This document shows positions 10,169 through 18,042 of a stretch of DNA of 64,000 nt, piece by piece. The translations under genes and the position numbers were made by a program. Source of the stretch: Streptomyces sp. NBC_00775 (GTDB lineage Bacteria > Actinomycetota > Actinomycetes > Streptomycetales > Streptomycetaceae). Under the pieces are notes generated by a model. The model was not told the origin of the DNA and searched no databases. It saw nothing but the letters and a program-made list of their open reading frames with translations. The stretch covers positions 9,114,001-9,178,000 of the forward strand of contig NZ_CP108938.1 of NCBI RefSeq assembly GCF_036347135.1. The letters are read 5' to 3'. Position 1 is the first letter of the stretch; every line of letters starts with the position of its first letter.

Positions 10169-12283
10169 TCACAGCTCGGCACTGCGGTTGGGCTGAAGCA
10201 GGAGCAGGGCGATGTCGTCGGTGTGTCGACTGGCTTGGCGAGTGTGGTGGACGAGGTTGTCCACGAGTTGGTGCAGGGGAAGCCGGCTCCACTGACCGAG
10301 GCGGTCTGCGAGGTCGGCGATGGTCTGGGCGATGTCGATGCCGGGGATCTCCACCAGGCCGTCGGTGTAGAGGGCGAGGAGCGTCCCCGGGCCCAGCGGC
10401 AGCGTGGTGAGCGGGTAGGAGTGGGTGCCGAGACCGACGCCGAGGGGTGGGCCGGGACGGATGTCGACGGCATGGGCCCGGTTGTCGGGGTGTCGAAGGA
10501 GCGGGGGCGGGTGTCCGGCGCTGGCGAGGGTCACCTGGTGGTGGGCGAGGTCGAGGTGGGCGTAGAGGCAGGAGACGAAGCGGCTGGCGTTCAGGTCGGC
10601 GAGGTCGCGGTCGGTGCGTGTGAGGACCTGCTCGGGCGTGGCCCCAGCCGTGGCGTGGGAGTGGACAGCCATGCGTACCAAGCCCATGAGTGCGGCTGCC
10701 GACATGTCATGGCCCTGCACGTCCCCGATGACGGCCGCGGCGGTGGTGTCGGTGAGGCGGATGAGGTCGTAGAAGTCGCCGCCGAGGTTCACGCCGTGGC
10801 TGGCGGGGAGGTAGCGGGCGGCCACATCGAGTCCGGTCACCGTGGGCAGGGCGTGGGGCAGGAGGGTCTGCTGGAGGGCGTGGGCGAGGCCGTGTTTGGC
10901 GTCGTAGAGGCGTGCGCGGTCCAGGGCCTGGGCGATGAGACCGGCGAGCGGCGTGAGGATGGAACGCTCGGCGGCGGTGAATCGGTGGGGGGCGTTGTAG
11001 GCGAGCAGCAGACCGCCGATCGGGCGTCCGGAACTGAGCAGCGGCAGGAAGGCCCATGCCTGTTTGTCGGTGAGTTGCGGCGCCCTGGGGTAAAGGTGGG
11101 CAAGCTCTTCCCGGTCGGCGAAGAACAAGGACACGCCGGTGGCCATCGCGCGGCCGGCGGGGGTCAGATCGGCGTCCGCGGGCAGGCCGTCCAACTGCTC
11201 GATGACGTCGGGAGCGTACCCGCGGTACCCGATGATCCGAATACGGTCGGGATCGGCAGCGGACATGATCATGCCCTGGGCGCCGAAGGCAGGCAGGACC
11301 TGGTCGGCGACCAGGTCGACGACGTCCTGGACGCCGACGGTTTCGGTCAGTGCGGCTGCCAGAACCATCAGAAGATGGATGCGGCTCTCCGGCGAGGCCG
11401 CGGCTTCGGTGGAAGGCTGCGTGCCGAGAGCCCTCGACGAGCGGTGGGGCGTGACGAGGATGCTCGTGCCGCTGTCGTCCGCGTGGAGGCGGAGATCCAG
11501 CCACTGGTCCGGCGGCCGGAGGACGGTCAGGGCGACGTTCTCGCGGCTGCTCAGAGCAGTGCGGTACGCGTCCATGTACGTGATGTTGTCGAGCCAGGGC
11601 AGTGACTGCGACGGCTGGCTGCCCAGCAGCTGCTCCGCGGGCTTGCCGAGCAGTCCGGCGGCGGCGGTGTTCACGTAGGTGATGTGCCCCGCGAGGTCGA
11701 GGGCGAGGGTGCCGAGGGGAAGGCGTTCGATCAGGCCGGCCGCCGCCGACGCGGATTGCGGCGTCGGCTCTTCGGGACGGGGAGGGACGAAATGGGGCCG
11801 CTCCGGAATCACCTGCGGGCGGACAGCCGCGTTCAGCACACGCGCGATGCGCCGGGCGCTGAAGGCGATGCGGCCACGCTCACCGCGGCTGAGAATCGGC
11901 GTACGACCGGGAGGCCACGCGAGCAGCAGTGCACCCCGGCAGTGTCGGACATGTCTGAACGGGGCGACCGCGAACGCGAGTTGATAAGGGAGGTTCGCCG
12001 CGGCGCGCGGGTAGAAGCGCGCCAGCTCTTCCAGGGAACTCACCCAGACAAGCCGCTCGCTGCGTATCGAATCCTGCATCGGACCGGGCCGGGCGAAGGC
12101 GCTCCGCCACCACGGTGCGAAGGCGTCGACCGACACACCGCACAGCGCGACCAGACCCACCACTGATTCATCCGGGTCCACCAGATAGACGCCCCCGAGC
12201 ATGGCACCTGTACGGCGCACAGCCGCCGCCAAGGCCGCACCGAGCGGATCAGCTGCATCTGGCTGCTCACAGGGCCCGGTCAT
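10169..12283 (-). CDS. PP2C-type SpoIIE phosphatase with GAF and PAS sensor domains
   Basis: A 704-residue soluble signalling protein. Domain order as read: N-terminal GAF-like domain (about 20-150), PAS domain (about 175-285, with LALDLAGHITYVNTAAAGLLG), second GAF domain (about 300-455), then a SpoIIE/PP2C Ser/Thr phosphatase (about 475-700) with the metal-binding motifs GGDFYDL, GDVQGHDMSAAALM and SAGHPPPLL and the late aspartate in LYTDGL. Such proteins typically dephosphorylate anti-anti-sigma factors; no partner anti-sigma or STAS gene is adjacent. I preferred the ATG at 12283 (GAGG upstream) over a GTG four codons earlier. It is followed after a gap by the cold-shock gene on the same strand. 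Confidence 0.9.
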   Translation of the reverse strand: MTGPCEQPDAADPLGAALAAAVRRTGAMLGGVYLVDPDESVVGLVALCGVSVDAFAPWWRSAFARPGPMQDSIRSERLVWVSSLEELARFYPRAAANLPYQLAFAVAPFRHVRHCRGALLLAWPPGRTPILSRGERGRIAFSARRIARVLNAAVRPQVIPERPHFVPPRPEEPTPQSASAAAGLIERLPLGTLALDLAGHITYVNTAAAGLLGKPAEQLLGSQPSQSLPWLDNITYMDAYRTALSSRENVALTVLRPPDQWLDLRLHADDSGTSILVTPHRSSRALGTQPSTEAAASPESRIHLLMVLAAALTETVGVQDVVDLVADQVLPAFGAQGMIMSAADPDRIRIIGYRGYAPDVIEQLDGLPADADLTPAGRAMATGVSLFFADREELAHLYPRAPQLTDKQAWAFLPLLSSGRPIGGLLLAYNAPHRFTAAERSILTPLAGLIAQALDRARLYDAKHGLAHALQQTLLPHALPTVTGLDVAARYLPASHGVNLGGDFYDLIRLTDTTAAAVIGDVQGHDMSAAALMGLVRMAVHSHATAGATPEQVLTRTDRDLADLNASRFVSCLYAHLDLAHHQVTLASAGHPPPLLRHPDNRAHAVDIRPGPPLGVGLGTHSYPLTTLPLGPGTLLALYTDGLVEIPGIDIAQTIADLADRLGQWSRLPLHQLVDNLVHHTRQASRHTDDIALLLLQPNRSAEL

Positions 12284-12654
12284 TCGACGGAGCACCTCAT
12301 GCTCATGTTCAGAACGCTAAGCCCGCACGGTGGTGACGGCATGTGGATCAGTCGCGTCGCGTCTTGGGCCGTGACCTGCCACGCTTCGAAGGACGGATGG
12401 GACGAGCACGTCAGGTGGTGGCCTGTGTCGAGAACGAGACGCAGGGTGCCGGACTTGAACGCGACCGCCGACAGGACTTTCGCTCCGAAGGGGGCAAGGG
12501 CCGGTGCCGCCGCCTTGCGGGACGGGCCGACGCGTCCGGCCTCGCCGTCGACCCACGAGGCCGACGGCCGGCCGTACGTCCATCCGCTACTGCCGACCCC
12601 CGAGGGACGCGCCGCCCGCCCCGGCCCCGGGCCGCATACCTTCCCCGCCGGCCC
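12284..12654. other. Intergenic stretch, no supported gene
   Basis: About 370 bp between two minus-strand genes. Frames are open on both strands because of the high GC, but their translations are Arg/Pro/Ala-rich, without third-position bias or a recognisable domain. It must contain the promoter of the phosphatase gene. Confidence 0.5.
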
Positions 12655-13122
12655 TCACGCCGCAGCGTCATACGCGGCCCGCAGCCGGACGCCACCGCCG
12701 GTCCGGGGCCGCGGGGCGCGCTCCGCGAACACAGCCAGACGCAGCACGAGATAGCGGCCGATCCCGACGAGCGCGGTGGCAGACAGATACACCGTCTGTT
12801 GCAGGACGAGTCCGGCGCCGGGGCGGAGCGCGGCCAGCGAGCCGACCGCGGCGGACGTGACCAGCCAGCCGAGCGCCATGGTGGCCGCGCTCTTCAGGTG
12901 GCCGGCCAGACCGGGCCGTCCGTGGCCGAACGAGACGCGGGCGTGCAGTTCGGTGGCGACCACGGTGGAGGCGACGGTGGTCAGCGCGTTCGCCGCCATC
13001 CACGGGATCCACTGCGAAAGCAGGACCAGGGCCGCCGAGGCCGCGAGGGTGACCCCGCTGCCCAGCCCGGCAAAGCGTCCGAAGGCCGCCGCGTGCCGGC
13101 GGATCAGTCGCAGGCCGTTCAT
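12655..13122 (-). CDS. GtrA family membrane protein
   Basis: A 155-residue protein with four transmembrane helices (about 14-34, 41-60, 78-100 and 107-126) and the family signature of GtrA-like proteins, including the ELHARVSFG stretch between helices 2 and 3. Family members are thought to move lipid-linked sugars across the membrane or to assist surface glycosylation. I chose the methionine of MNGLRL (13122) because GGAGGGG precedes it by six bases; a start 16 codons upstream lacks a ribosome binding site. No glycosyltransferase is adjacent. The C-terminal 25 residues are basic and cytosolic. Confidence 0.8.
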   Translation of the reverse strand: MNGLRLIRRHAAAFGRFAGLGSGVTLAASAALVLLSQWIPWMAANALTTVASTVVATELHARVSFGHGRPGLAGHLKSAATMALGWLVTSAAVGSLAALRPGAGLVLQQTVYLSATALVGIGRYLVLRLAVFAERAPRPRTGGGVRLRAAYDAAA

Positions 13123-13334
13123 GGTGATCCCCTCCCGGTCCGCTGCCCCTGGCGGGGTCGTCGTCGTCATGCCGCAGAGCGTGGCCGACCACGCATTCAG
13201 CGCGGTTTCAGAGCCTTCTCAGGGGTGCCGGCGTGGTGAAACCGGTGCGGCGAGAACAGCAGCCGGTGATCCTCCGCATCGCCTGAGACGGAACACACCT
13301 GTCCAGACCTCGGGGGTTGTCATCCGAACGCTTC

Positions 13335-13370
13335 CGATATATCGTTGACGCATCGCGACCGATCAACGAT
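13335..13370 (+). promoter_or_regulatory. Probable PadR operator
   Basis: A perfect 10-bp palindrome CGATATATCG (13335-13344) overlaps an inverted repeat ATCGTTGA (13341-13348) / TCAACGAT (13363-13370). It lies 17 bp ahead of the PadR start codon; PadR repressors commonly bind AT-centred palindromes of this kind in their own promoters. Confidence 0.7.
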
Positions 13371-13387
13371 GGAATGGAGTGATTGCG

Positions 13388-14035
13388 ATGCGTTCCCGTG
13401 GACAAGACTTCGGATACGAACACGGACATGGACACCACGGCGGACCCGGTCCTCGTGGTCGGGGCGGCTTCGAGGGGCGGCGTGGGGCTTTCGGGCCCTT
13501 CGGGCCGGGTGGACCCGGTGGCCCCGGCTTCGGTGGACCCGGCTTCGGCCCGGGCCCCTGGGGCGGGCGTGGCGGTCGGGGCGGGCCCCGGGGGAGGGCG
13601 CGGCGCGGCGACGTGCGCGCGTCGATCCTGGCCCTGCTCAAGGACCGGCCCATGCATGGTTACGAGATGATCCAGGAGATCGCCGAGCGCAGCGGCGGGG
13701 CGTGGAAGCCCAGCCCGGGTTCGGTGTACCCGACCCTTCAGCTGCTGGAGGACGAGGGCCTGATCACCAGCGAGGCCGAGGGCGGCAAGAAGCTGTTCTC
13801 GCTCACCGAGTCCGGCCGCAGCGCGGCCGACGAGGGTCCCGACGCGCCTTGGGAAGAGGCCGGGCGCGGGGTCGACTGGGAGACGCTGCACGAGATCCGG
13901 CAGGCCGGCTTCGGCCTCATGGAGGCCTTCGGTCAGGTCTGGAAGACCGGCAGCAAGGACCAGCGCGACAAGGCGGTGGCGGTCATCAATGAAGCCCGCA
14001 AGAAGCTGTACCTGATCCTCGCCGACGAGGACTGA
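13388..14035 (+). CDS. PadR family transcriptional regulator with glycine-rich N-terminal extension
   Basis: A 215-residue regulator. Residues 1-72 are low complexity (Gly/Pro/Arg/His/Phe repeats such as GPGGPGGPGFGGPGFGPG); residues about 75-150 are the winged helix of PadR (RASILALLKDRPMHGYEMIQEI...SVYPTLQLLEDEGLI); the C-terminal helix for dimerisation follows. The usual PadR start begins at the winged helix, so the extension is unusual, though known in streptomycete members. ATG at 13388 has TGGAG eight bases ahead. A likely self-operator lies immediately upstream. No co-transcribed target follows; the transcript ends in a strong terminator, so a distant or autoregulated regulon is inferred. 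Confidence 0.9.
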   Translation: MRSRGQDFGYEHGHGHHGGPGPRGRGGFEGRRGAFGPFGPGGPGGPGFGGPGFGPGPWGGRGGRGGPRGRARRGDVRASILALLKDRPMHGYEMIQEIAERSGGAWKPSPGSVYPTLQLLEDEGLITSEAEGGKKLFSLTESGRSAADEGPDAPWEEAGRGVDWETLHEIRQAGFGLMEAFGQVWKTGSKDQRDKAVAVINEARKKLYLILADED

Positions 14036-14056
14036 CGGCGTGCTGTGGTACCTGAC

Positions 14057-14090
14057 GGCGCCCCGCGGAAGTGTTTCCGCGGGGCGCCTT
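14057..14090. terminator. Terminator between PadR and the SRPBCC gene
   Basis: GGCGCCCCGCGGAA (14057-14070) and TTCCGCGGGGCGCC (14075-14088) form a perfect 14-bp stem with the tetraloop GTGT, followed by TT. It serves both convergent genes. Confidence 0.9.
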
Positions 14091-14117
14091 TCCGCGTACG
14101 GGTGCGGCGCGCTGGGC

Positions 14118-14546
14118 TCAGGCCACCAGTCCGGCCAGCTTGCGCAGCGACTCGTTGAGGGCGGCCGTCGCCGAGTCCTTGAGCTTGCCGGCCATCAAGG
14201 AGACGGCCGCGCCGGTGAACTCCCCGTCGATCCGCACCGTCGTGGCGTCGCCGTCGGGGGTCAGGGTGTAGCGGGTGGCGACGTTCACGGCCATCGGGCC
14301 CTTGCCGCGGATGGCCAGGGTGCGGGCCGTCTCCAATTCCTCGATGGTCCAGTTGACCTCGGCCGGGAAGCCCATGAGCTTCATGTTCTCCTCGAAGGTG
14401 CCGCCGACCTCGAGTGACGCGGGGCCGCCCTTCGGGAAACTGGTGTGGGTCGAGTTCCACTCGCCGTGCGAAGAGAAGTCCGTGAGCTGCGCCCAGACCT
14501 TCTCGGCGGGTGCCTCGATACGTGCCTCCGCGCTGACTTCGGCCAT
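14118..14546 (-). CDS. SRPBCC family protein (polyketide cyclase/START-like fold)
   Basis: A 142-residue protein with the SRPBCC helix-grip fold, which forms a cavity for hydrophobic ligands. The start (EVSAEARIEAPAEKVWAQLTDF) is the classic signature, followed by the W-N pair in GEWNSTHTSFPKG and the C-terminal long amphipathic helix. It resembles the CoxG/SMU-type stand-alone members more than polyketide cyclases, and no polyketide genes are nearby. The ATG at 14546 follows GAAGGGGTG. Ligand and role are unknown; cytosolic. Confidence 0.85.
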   Translation of the reverse strand: MAEVSAEARIEAPAEKVWAQLTDFSSHGEWNSTHTSFPKGGPASLEVGGTFEENMKLMGFPAEVNWTIEELETARTLAIRGKGPMAVNVATRYTLTPDGDATTVRIDGEFTGAAVSLMAGKLKDSATAALNESLRKLAGLVA

Positions 14547-14667
14547 GCGACCACCCCTTCGTGTCGGGCGCTGCGCCCGGCGCAGCTACGGTGTCGCGGA
14601 ACGTAGCCGCAGGCCCTGGAACATTCAATACTGATGAACCGTCAGGAATTGTGGAGGGTCGAAGGGA

Positions 14668-14732
14668 GGCGTCGAACGGAGGCGTCGAACAGTGGCGTCG
14701 AGCAGAGGTGTCGAGCGGCGGCGTCGAGCGGT
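14668..14732. repeat. Five 13-bp tandem repeats
   Basis: Consensus GGCGTCGARCRGN repeats at 14668, 14681, 14694, 14707 and 14720 with one or two changes per copy; a degenerate sixth copy precedes them (14657-14667). The array lies between the end of the 62-codon minus-strand gene and the SRPBCC promoter. Confidence 0.85.
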
Positions 14733-14749
14733 CGTGCGGTGACGGGCGG

Positions 14750-14938
14750 TCAGCCCACCCGTCGTATCACCGCCGCGTCGAACAGGTCCCACGCCCGCGG
14801 GTGGGGACCCTCGTCGTGGCAGTGCCATGCCTCCCAGAACAGGTCGGCGAGCAGCGCGTCCTCGGGGGCGTACACCCGGTATACGTACTGCCTGCCGTCG
14901 ATCGCCGGCAGGATCACCAGCCAGCACCTGCTCTCCAT
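14750..14938 (-). CDS. Small conserved-looking hypothetical protein
   Basis: A 62-residue protein, MESRCWLVILPAIDGRQ..., with the following segment VYAPEDALLADLFWEAWHC. Nearly every codon ends in G or C from 14938 to the stop, while upstream of it the frame loses this bias, so I place the start at the ATG 14938 although no good Shine-Dalgarno sequence is visible. It has no signal peptide or membrane helix; the composition (aromatic, acidic) suggests a small folded domain. I do not recognise the family. It diverges from the Clp-N gene and ends next to the 13-bp tandem repeats. Confidence 0.6.
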   Translation of the reverse strand: MESRCWLVILPAIDGRQYVYRVYAPEDALLADLFWEAWHCHDEGPHPRAWDLFDAAVIRRVG

Positions 14939-15134
14939 GTTCCGAGGGACGAGCGCCGGAGCGGCACGGTTGCGAGTGGGGCGCGAAGCAAGGCGGCGCG
15001 CGCCCCTGGGGGAAATCGGCGCGAAGTCATCCGTAAGGAGGAGAACCCGCTCATGGTTGCCCACCCTGTGTCGGACGCGAAAATGCTGCCCGCCGCGGAT
15101 GACGCGGCTCGAAGAGACTGATGGGGTAGGGGTT

Positions 15135-15683
15135 GTGCCATCCCGTATTCCCCAGCAGTCCGCCGCCGAGAGCGGCTCGAACCGTACGGACATCGATGTC
15201 GGGCTCAGTGTCGAGCTGACGTCGGTGGTCTCCGGTGCGCGCAGGAGGGCGCTGCGGGACGGGGACCGGCAGATCGACACCGCCCATCTGCTGCACTCGC
15301 TGCTGGAGTCCGACCCGGAGGTGCGCGCGGTCTTCGACGGCGGGCCACAGGTCGCCCGGCTGCTCGGCTATCTCGTGCAGCGCAGCATCGGCTACGGACT
15401 GCGCTGGCAGAGCACCGTCGAGGACTCCGGCGCCGTGCCGGTGGTGGCCGAGGCGGGTTGGTCCCCGGTGGCGGCCGGCGCCATGGAGGACGCGTACGAG
15501 CGCGCCGTACTGCGGGGCGACGTACAAGCCCGCGGTCTCGATCTCCTCGCGGCGCTCGTCGCCGATCCCCAGTCACGGGCCGTCGAGGTTCTCGGGCGTG
15601 CGGGAGCCGACGCGCACGCGGTGCTGCGGCGGATCGAGGCGGGCCTGGAGGAGTGCGTCGGCGGGGGCGACGCCGACTGCTGA
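15135..15683 (+). CDS. Clp N-terminal domain protein
   Basis: A 182-residue protein built from two Clp N-domain repeats (about 20-85 and 100-175), the adaptor- and substrate-binding module of ClpA/ClpC, without the AAA+ ATPase domains. The pattern DTAHLLHSLLESDPEVRAVFD is diagnostic; the second repeat has ARGLDLLAALVADPQSRAVEVL. GTG at 15135 is chosen because GGGG precedes it and the preceding frame is not coding-like. Stand-alone Clp-N proteins may act as adaptors or decoys for ClpC-ClpP, or as remnants with another role; ClpC itself is not in the window. Confidence 0.85.
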   Translation: MPSRIPQQSAAESGSNRTDIDVGLSVELTSVVSGARRRALRDGDRQIDTAHLLHSLLESDPEVRAVFDGGPQVARLLGYLVQRSIGYGLRWQSTVEDSGAVPVVAEAGWSPVAAGAMEDAYERAVLRGDVQARGLDLLAALVADPQSRAVEVLGRAGADAHAVLRRIEAGLEECVGGGDADC

Positions 15684-15767
15684 GCCCGGCGGCGAGCCGG
15701 CCGCCGAGTCCCAGTCGTTGAGACAGGTGTCATTGGGGATGACGCTCATGTCGTCGCCTGTCATCAT

Positions 15768-16778
15768 GTGCCGGTGCATACGTCTCAAGGCAGTCAGGGC
15801 AACCGCGGAAGGGGCGTCGGCCTGGGCCTCGCGCTCGCGTCGGCGGTCGCCTTCGGTGGATCGGGTGTCGCGGCCAAGCCGCTGATCGAAGCGGGGCTCG
15901 ACCCGCTCCACGTGGTGTGGCTGCGCGTCACGGGCGCCGCGCTGGTGATGCTGCCGCTGGCCGTACGCCACCGGGCGCTGCTGCGGCGGCGCCCCGCGCT
16001 GCTCGCCGGCTTCGGACTGCTCGGCGTGGCCGGTGTCCAGGCCTTCTACTTCGCCGCGATCTCCCGTGTCCCCGTCGGCGTCGCCCTGCTCGTCGAGTAC
16101 CTCGCGCCCGCGCTCGTGCTGGGCTGGGTGCGCTTCGTGCAGCGCCGGCCCGTGACACGCGCCGCGGCCCTCGGGGTCGTCCTCGCGGTCGGCGGACTCG
16201 CCTGCGTGGTCGAGGTGTGGTCCGGGCTGAGCTTCGACCTCGTCGGACTGCTGCTCGCACTGGGCGCCGCCTGCTGCCAGGTCGGCTACTTCGTCCTGTC
16301 CGACCAGGGCAGCGACGCCGGCGACGAGGCACCGGACCCGCTCGGCGTGATCGCGTACGGGCTGATCGTCGGCACGCTCGTGCTGACCGTCGTCGCGCGC
16401 CCCTGGACCATGGACTGGTCCGTGCTCGGGGGCAGCGCGGACATGAACGGGACGTCCGTGCCCGCCGCGCTGCTCCTCGGCTGGATCGTGCTGATCGCGA
16501 CCGTCGTCGCCTACGTCACCGGAGTGGTCTCCGTGCGCCGGCTCTCCCCGCAGGTCGCGGGCGTCGTGGCCTGTCTCGAAGCGGTGATCGCGACCGTCCT
16601 CGCCTGGGTGCTGCTCGGCGAGCACCTCTCGGCACCGCAGATCATCGGCGGCTCGGTGGTGCTGCTCGGCGCGTTCATCGCGCAGTCGTCGGCGCCCGCG
16701 AAGCCCTCGGACGGGCCGGTCGCCAGCGGCGGGAGCGACGCCGAAAGAGAGTTGTCGGCCCAGGGAACCGCCGCCTAG
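15768..16778 (+). CDS. EamA/DMT family transporter
   Basis: A 336-residue inner-membrane transporter of the drug/metabolite transporter superfamily with ten predicted helices made of two EamA repeats (about 20-150 and 165-310). Typical motifs are visible: WLRVTGAALVMLPL at the end of helix 2 and LSPQVAGVVACLEAVIA in the second repeat, where DMT exporters have the P/E residues around the last helices. The C-terminal 30 residues are polar and cytosolic. The start GTG at 15768 lacks a clear ribosome binding site. The substrate is unknown; families of this type export amino acids, nucleotides or drugs. A second EamA gene follows behind its own promoter. Confidence 0.85.
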   Translation: MPVHTSQGSQGNRGRGVGLGLALASAVAFGGSGVAAKPLIEAGLDPLHVVWLRVTGAALVMLPLAVRHRALLRRRPALLAGFGLLGVAGVQAFYFAAISRVPVGVALLVEYLAPALVLGWVRFVQRRPVTRAAALGVVLAVGGLACVVEVWSGLSFDLVGLLLALGAACCQVGYFVLSDQGSDAGDEAPDPLGVIAYGLIVGTLVLTVVARPWTMDWSVLGGSADMNGTSVPAALLLGWIVLIATVVAYVTGVVSVRRLSPQVAGVVACLEAVIATVLAWVLLGEHLSAPQIIGGSVVLLGAFIAQSSAPAKPSDGPVASGGSDAERELSAQGTAA

Positions 16779-16781
16779 AGT
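16752..16781 (+). promoter_or_regulatory. Probable promoter of the leader ORF and second EamA gene
   Basis: TTGTCG (16752-16757), 18-bp spacer, TAGAGT (16776-16781), which overlaps the stop of the first EamA gene. A start site about seven bases later falls on the ATG at 16789, making that ORF leaderless. Confidence 0.6.
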
Positions 16782-16788
16782 GCTGATC

Positions 16789-16827
16789 ATGCCTTCGACG
16801 CTCGTTCTTCCGCCTCCGGCCGCCTGA
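16789..16827 (+). CDS. Leaderless 12-residue leader peptide (candidate attenuator)
   Basis: Encodes MPSTLVLPPPAA and then stops. The ATG coincides with the expected transcription start of the promoter at 16752-16781, so it should be read without a ribosome binding site. The PPP triplet is a known ribosome-slowing motif. Two hairpins follow at once: CCGCC/GGCGG across its stop codon, and CGCCCGGC...GCCGGGCG at about 16849-16869; further complementary G/C blocks lie up to the EamA start at 16983. This is the layout of translation-coupled attenuators before Streptomyces resistance and transport genes. The peptide itself need have no function. Confidence 0.55.
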   Translation: MPSTLVLPPPAA

Positions 16828-16982
16828 GGCGGGCCCTCCGGAATCCACGCCCGGCTCGGTGCCGGGCGGAACGGTGCTGCCCGCAGAAGAAGTCCGAGGA
16901 CCTTTCCGTACGCCCCTGCCCTCGCGGCATGGGCGGCGACGTGGTCCCTTCCTGAACTTCTGCGTATCTGCGGAGAGAACAC

Positions 16983-17951
16983 GTGTCGAATGCTGCTTCA
17001 GGCCTGCCCATCGGGCGAGGCCTCCTCTATCTGATCGTCGCCGGTGCCGCCTGGGGCACCGCGGGTGCGGCCGCGTCGCTGGTCTACCGGGCCAGCGACA
17101 TGGGGCCGATCGCCCTCTCCTTCTGGCGCTGCGCCGGCGGACTCGTGCTGCTGCTCGCCCTACGGCTGCGGCGGCGCCGGCCGGTCGCGCCCGCCGTCCG
17201 TGAGCCGCTCGGCCGCAAGGCCCTGCGGATCGGCGTCACGGGCCTCGGGCTGGCCGTCTTCCAGACCGCCTACTTCGCCGCCGTCGAGGCGACCGGCCTC
17301 GCCGTGGCGACCGTCGTCACGCTGGGCGCCGGGCCCGTGCTCATCGCGCTCGGCGCGCGGCTGACCCTGGGGGAGCAACTCGGGCGCGGCGGGACCGCCG
17401 CCGTCGCCGGGGCACTCGCCGGGCTCGGGGTGCTGGTGCTGGGCAGCGGGGGTGCGACGGTGCGCCCCGGGGGCGTCGTGCTCGCGGTCGTGTCCGCGGC
17501 CGGGTACTCGACGATGACGCTGCTCACCCGGTGGTGGGGCCGCGACGGTCGAGCCGACGGGTCAGGTGCGACGGCGTGGATGTTCGCCGTCACCACCGTC
17601 TGCCTGCTGCCGCTCGGCCTGGCCGAGGGGCTGGTCCCGCACGCGGCCCAACCGGTGCATGTCCTGGTCCTGCTGGCGTACATCGCCGCCATTCCCACCG
17701 CGCTGGCCTACGCCCTGTTCTTCGCGGGTGCCGCCGTCGTCCGTGCCGCGACCGTCTCCGTGATCATGCTCCTGGAGCCGGTGAGCGCGGCTGCACTGGC
17801 CGTCGGGCTGCTGGGCGAACGACTCACCGCGGCGACCCTCGGCGGCACCTTGCTGATGCTGGGCTCGGTCGCGGGGCTCGCGGTGGCGGAGACGCGGGGC
17901 GCGGGGGTCGGTGGGCACACGGAGCCCGAGGAGGAAGCGGTGCTCGTCTGA
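16983..17951 (+). CDS. EamA/DMT family transporter behind a leader ORF
   Basis: A 322-residue drug/metabolite transporter with ten helices in two EamA repeats (about 15-145 and 160-300). It shares only family-level similarity with the preceding transporter: [21 protein letters not shown] at the first helix, then [14 protein letters not shown], and a conserved [21 protein letters not shown] near the end. The GTG start at 16983 has GGAGAG at good spacing, and 150 bp of structured leader separate it from the leader ORF. Export of a small toxic or antibiotic-like compound is plausible given the leader but is inference. A perfect terminator hairpin follows. Confidence 0.85.
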   Translation: MSNAASGLPIGRGLLYLIVAGAAWGTAGAAASLVYRASDMGPIALSFWRCAGGLVLLLALRLRRRRPVAPAVREPLGRKALRIGVTGLGLAVFQTAYFAAVEATGLAVATVVTLGAGPVLIALGARLTLGEQLGRGGTAAVAGALAGLGVLVLGSGGATVRPGGVVLAVVSAAGYSTMTLLTRWWGRDGRADGSGATAWMFAVTTVCLLPLGLAEGLVPHAAQPVHVLVLLAYIAAIPTALAYALFFAGAAVVRAATVSVIMLLEPVSAAALAVGLLGERLTAATLGGTLLMLGSVAGLAVAETRGAGVGGHTEPEEEAVLV

Positions 17952-17956
17952 GGCGT

Positions 17957-17986
17957 GGGGCGCAGGCCCGCTCGGGCCTGCGCCCC
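17957..17986 (+). terminator. Terminator after the second EamA gene
   Basis: GGGGCGCAGGCCCG (17957-17970) and CGGGCCTGCGCCCC (17973-17986) are perfect inverted arms, directly after the stop codon. Confidence 0.85.
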
Positions 17987-18008
17987 CAGACGCCCGTATC
18001 GGCCTGAA

Positions 18009-18040
18009 GGGCCTCGTCCTCGAACGCCGGACGGGCTGAG
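18009..18040. repeat. Copy of a dispersed streptomycete intergenic motif
   Basis: The block GGCCTCGTCCTCGAACGCC followed by GGACGGGCTGA matches a motif I recall as very frequent between genes in Streptomyces genomes, with partial dyad symmetry (CGTCC / GGACG). It lies between convergent genes. Confidence 0.55.
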
Positions 18041-18042
18041 AG

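Noticed and set aside
12299..12754. Plus-strand 151-codon frame between the phosphatase and GtrA genes
   Set aside because: Composition is low-complexity Arg/Pro/Ala, with no ribosome binding site or family; it also overlaps the GtrA gene.
14657..14732. CRISPR array at the 13-bp repeats
   Set aside because: Units are contiguous with no spacers, too short, and no cas genes are present.
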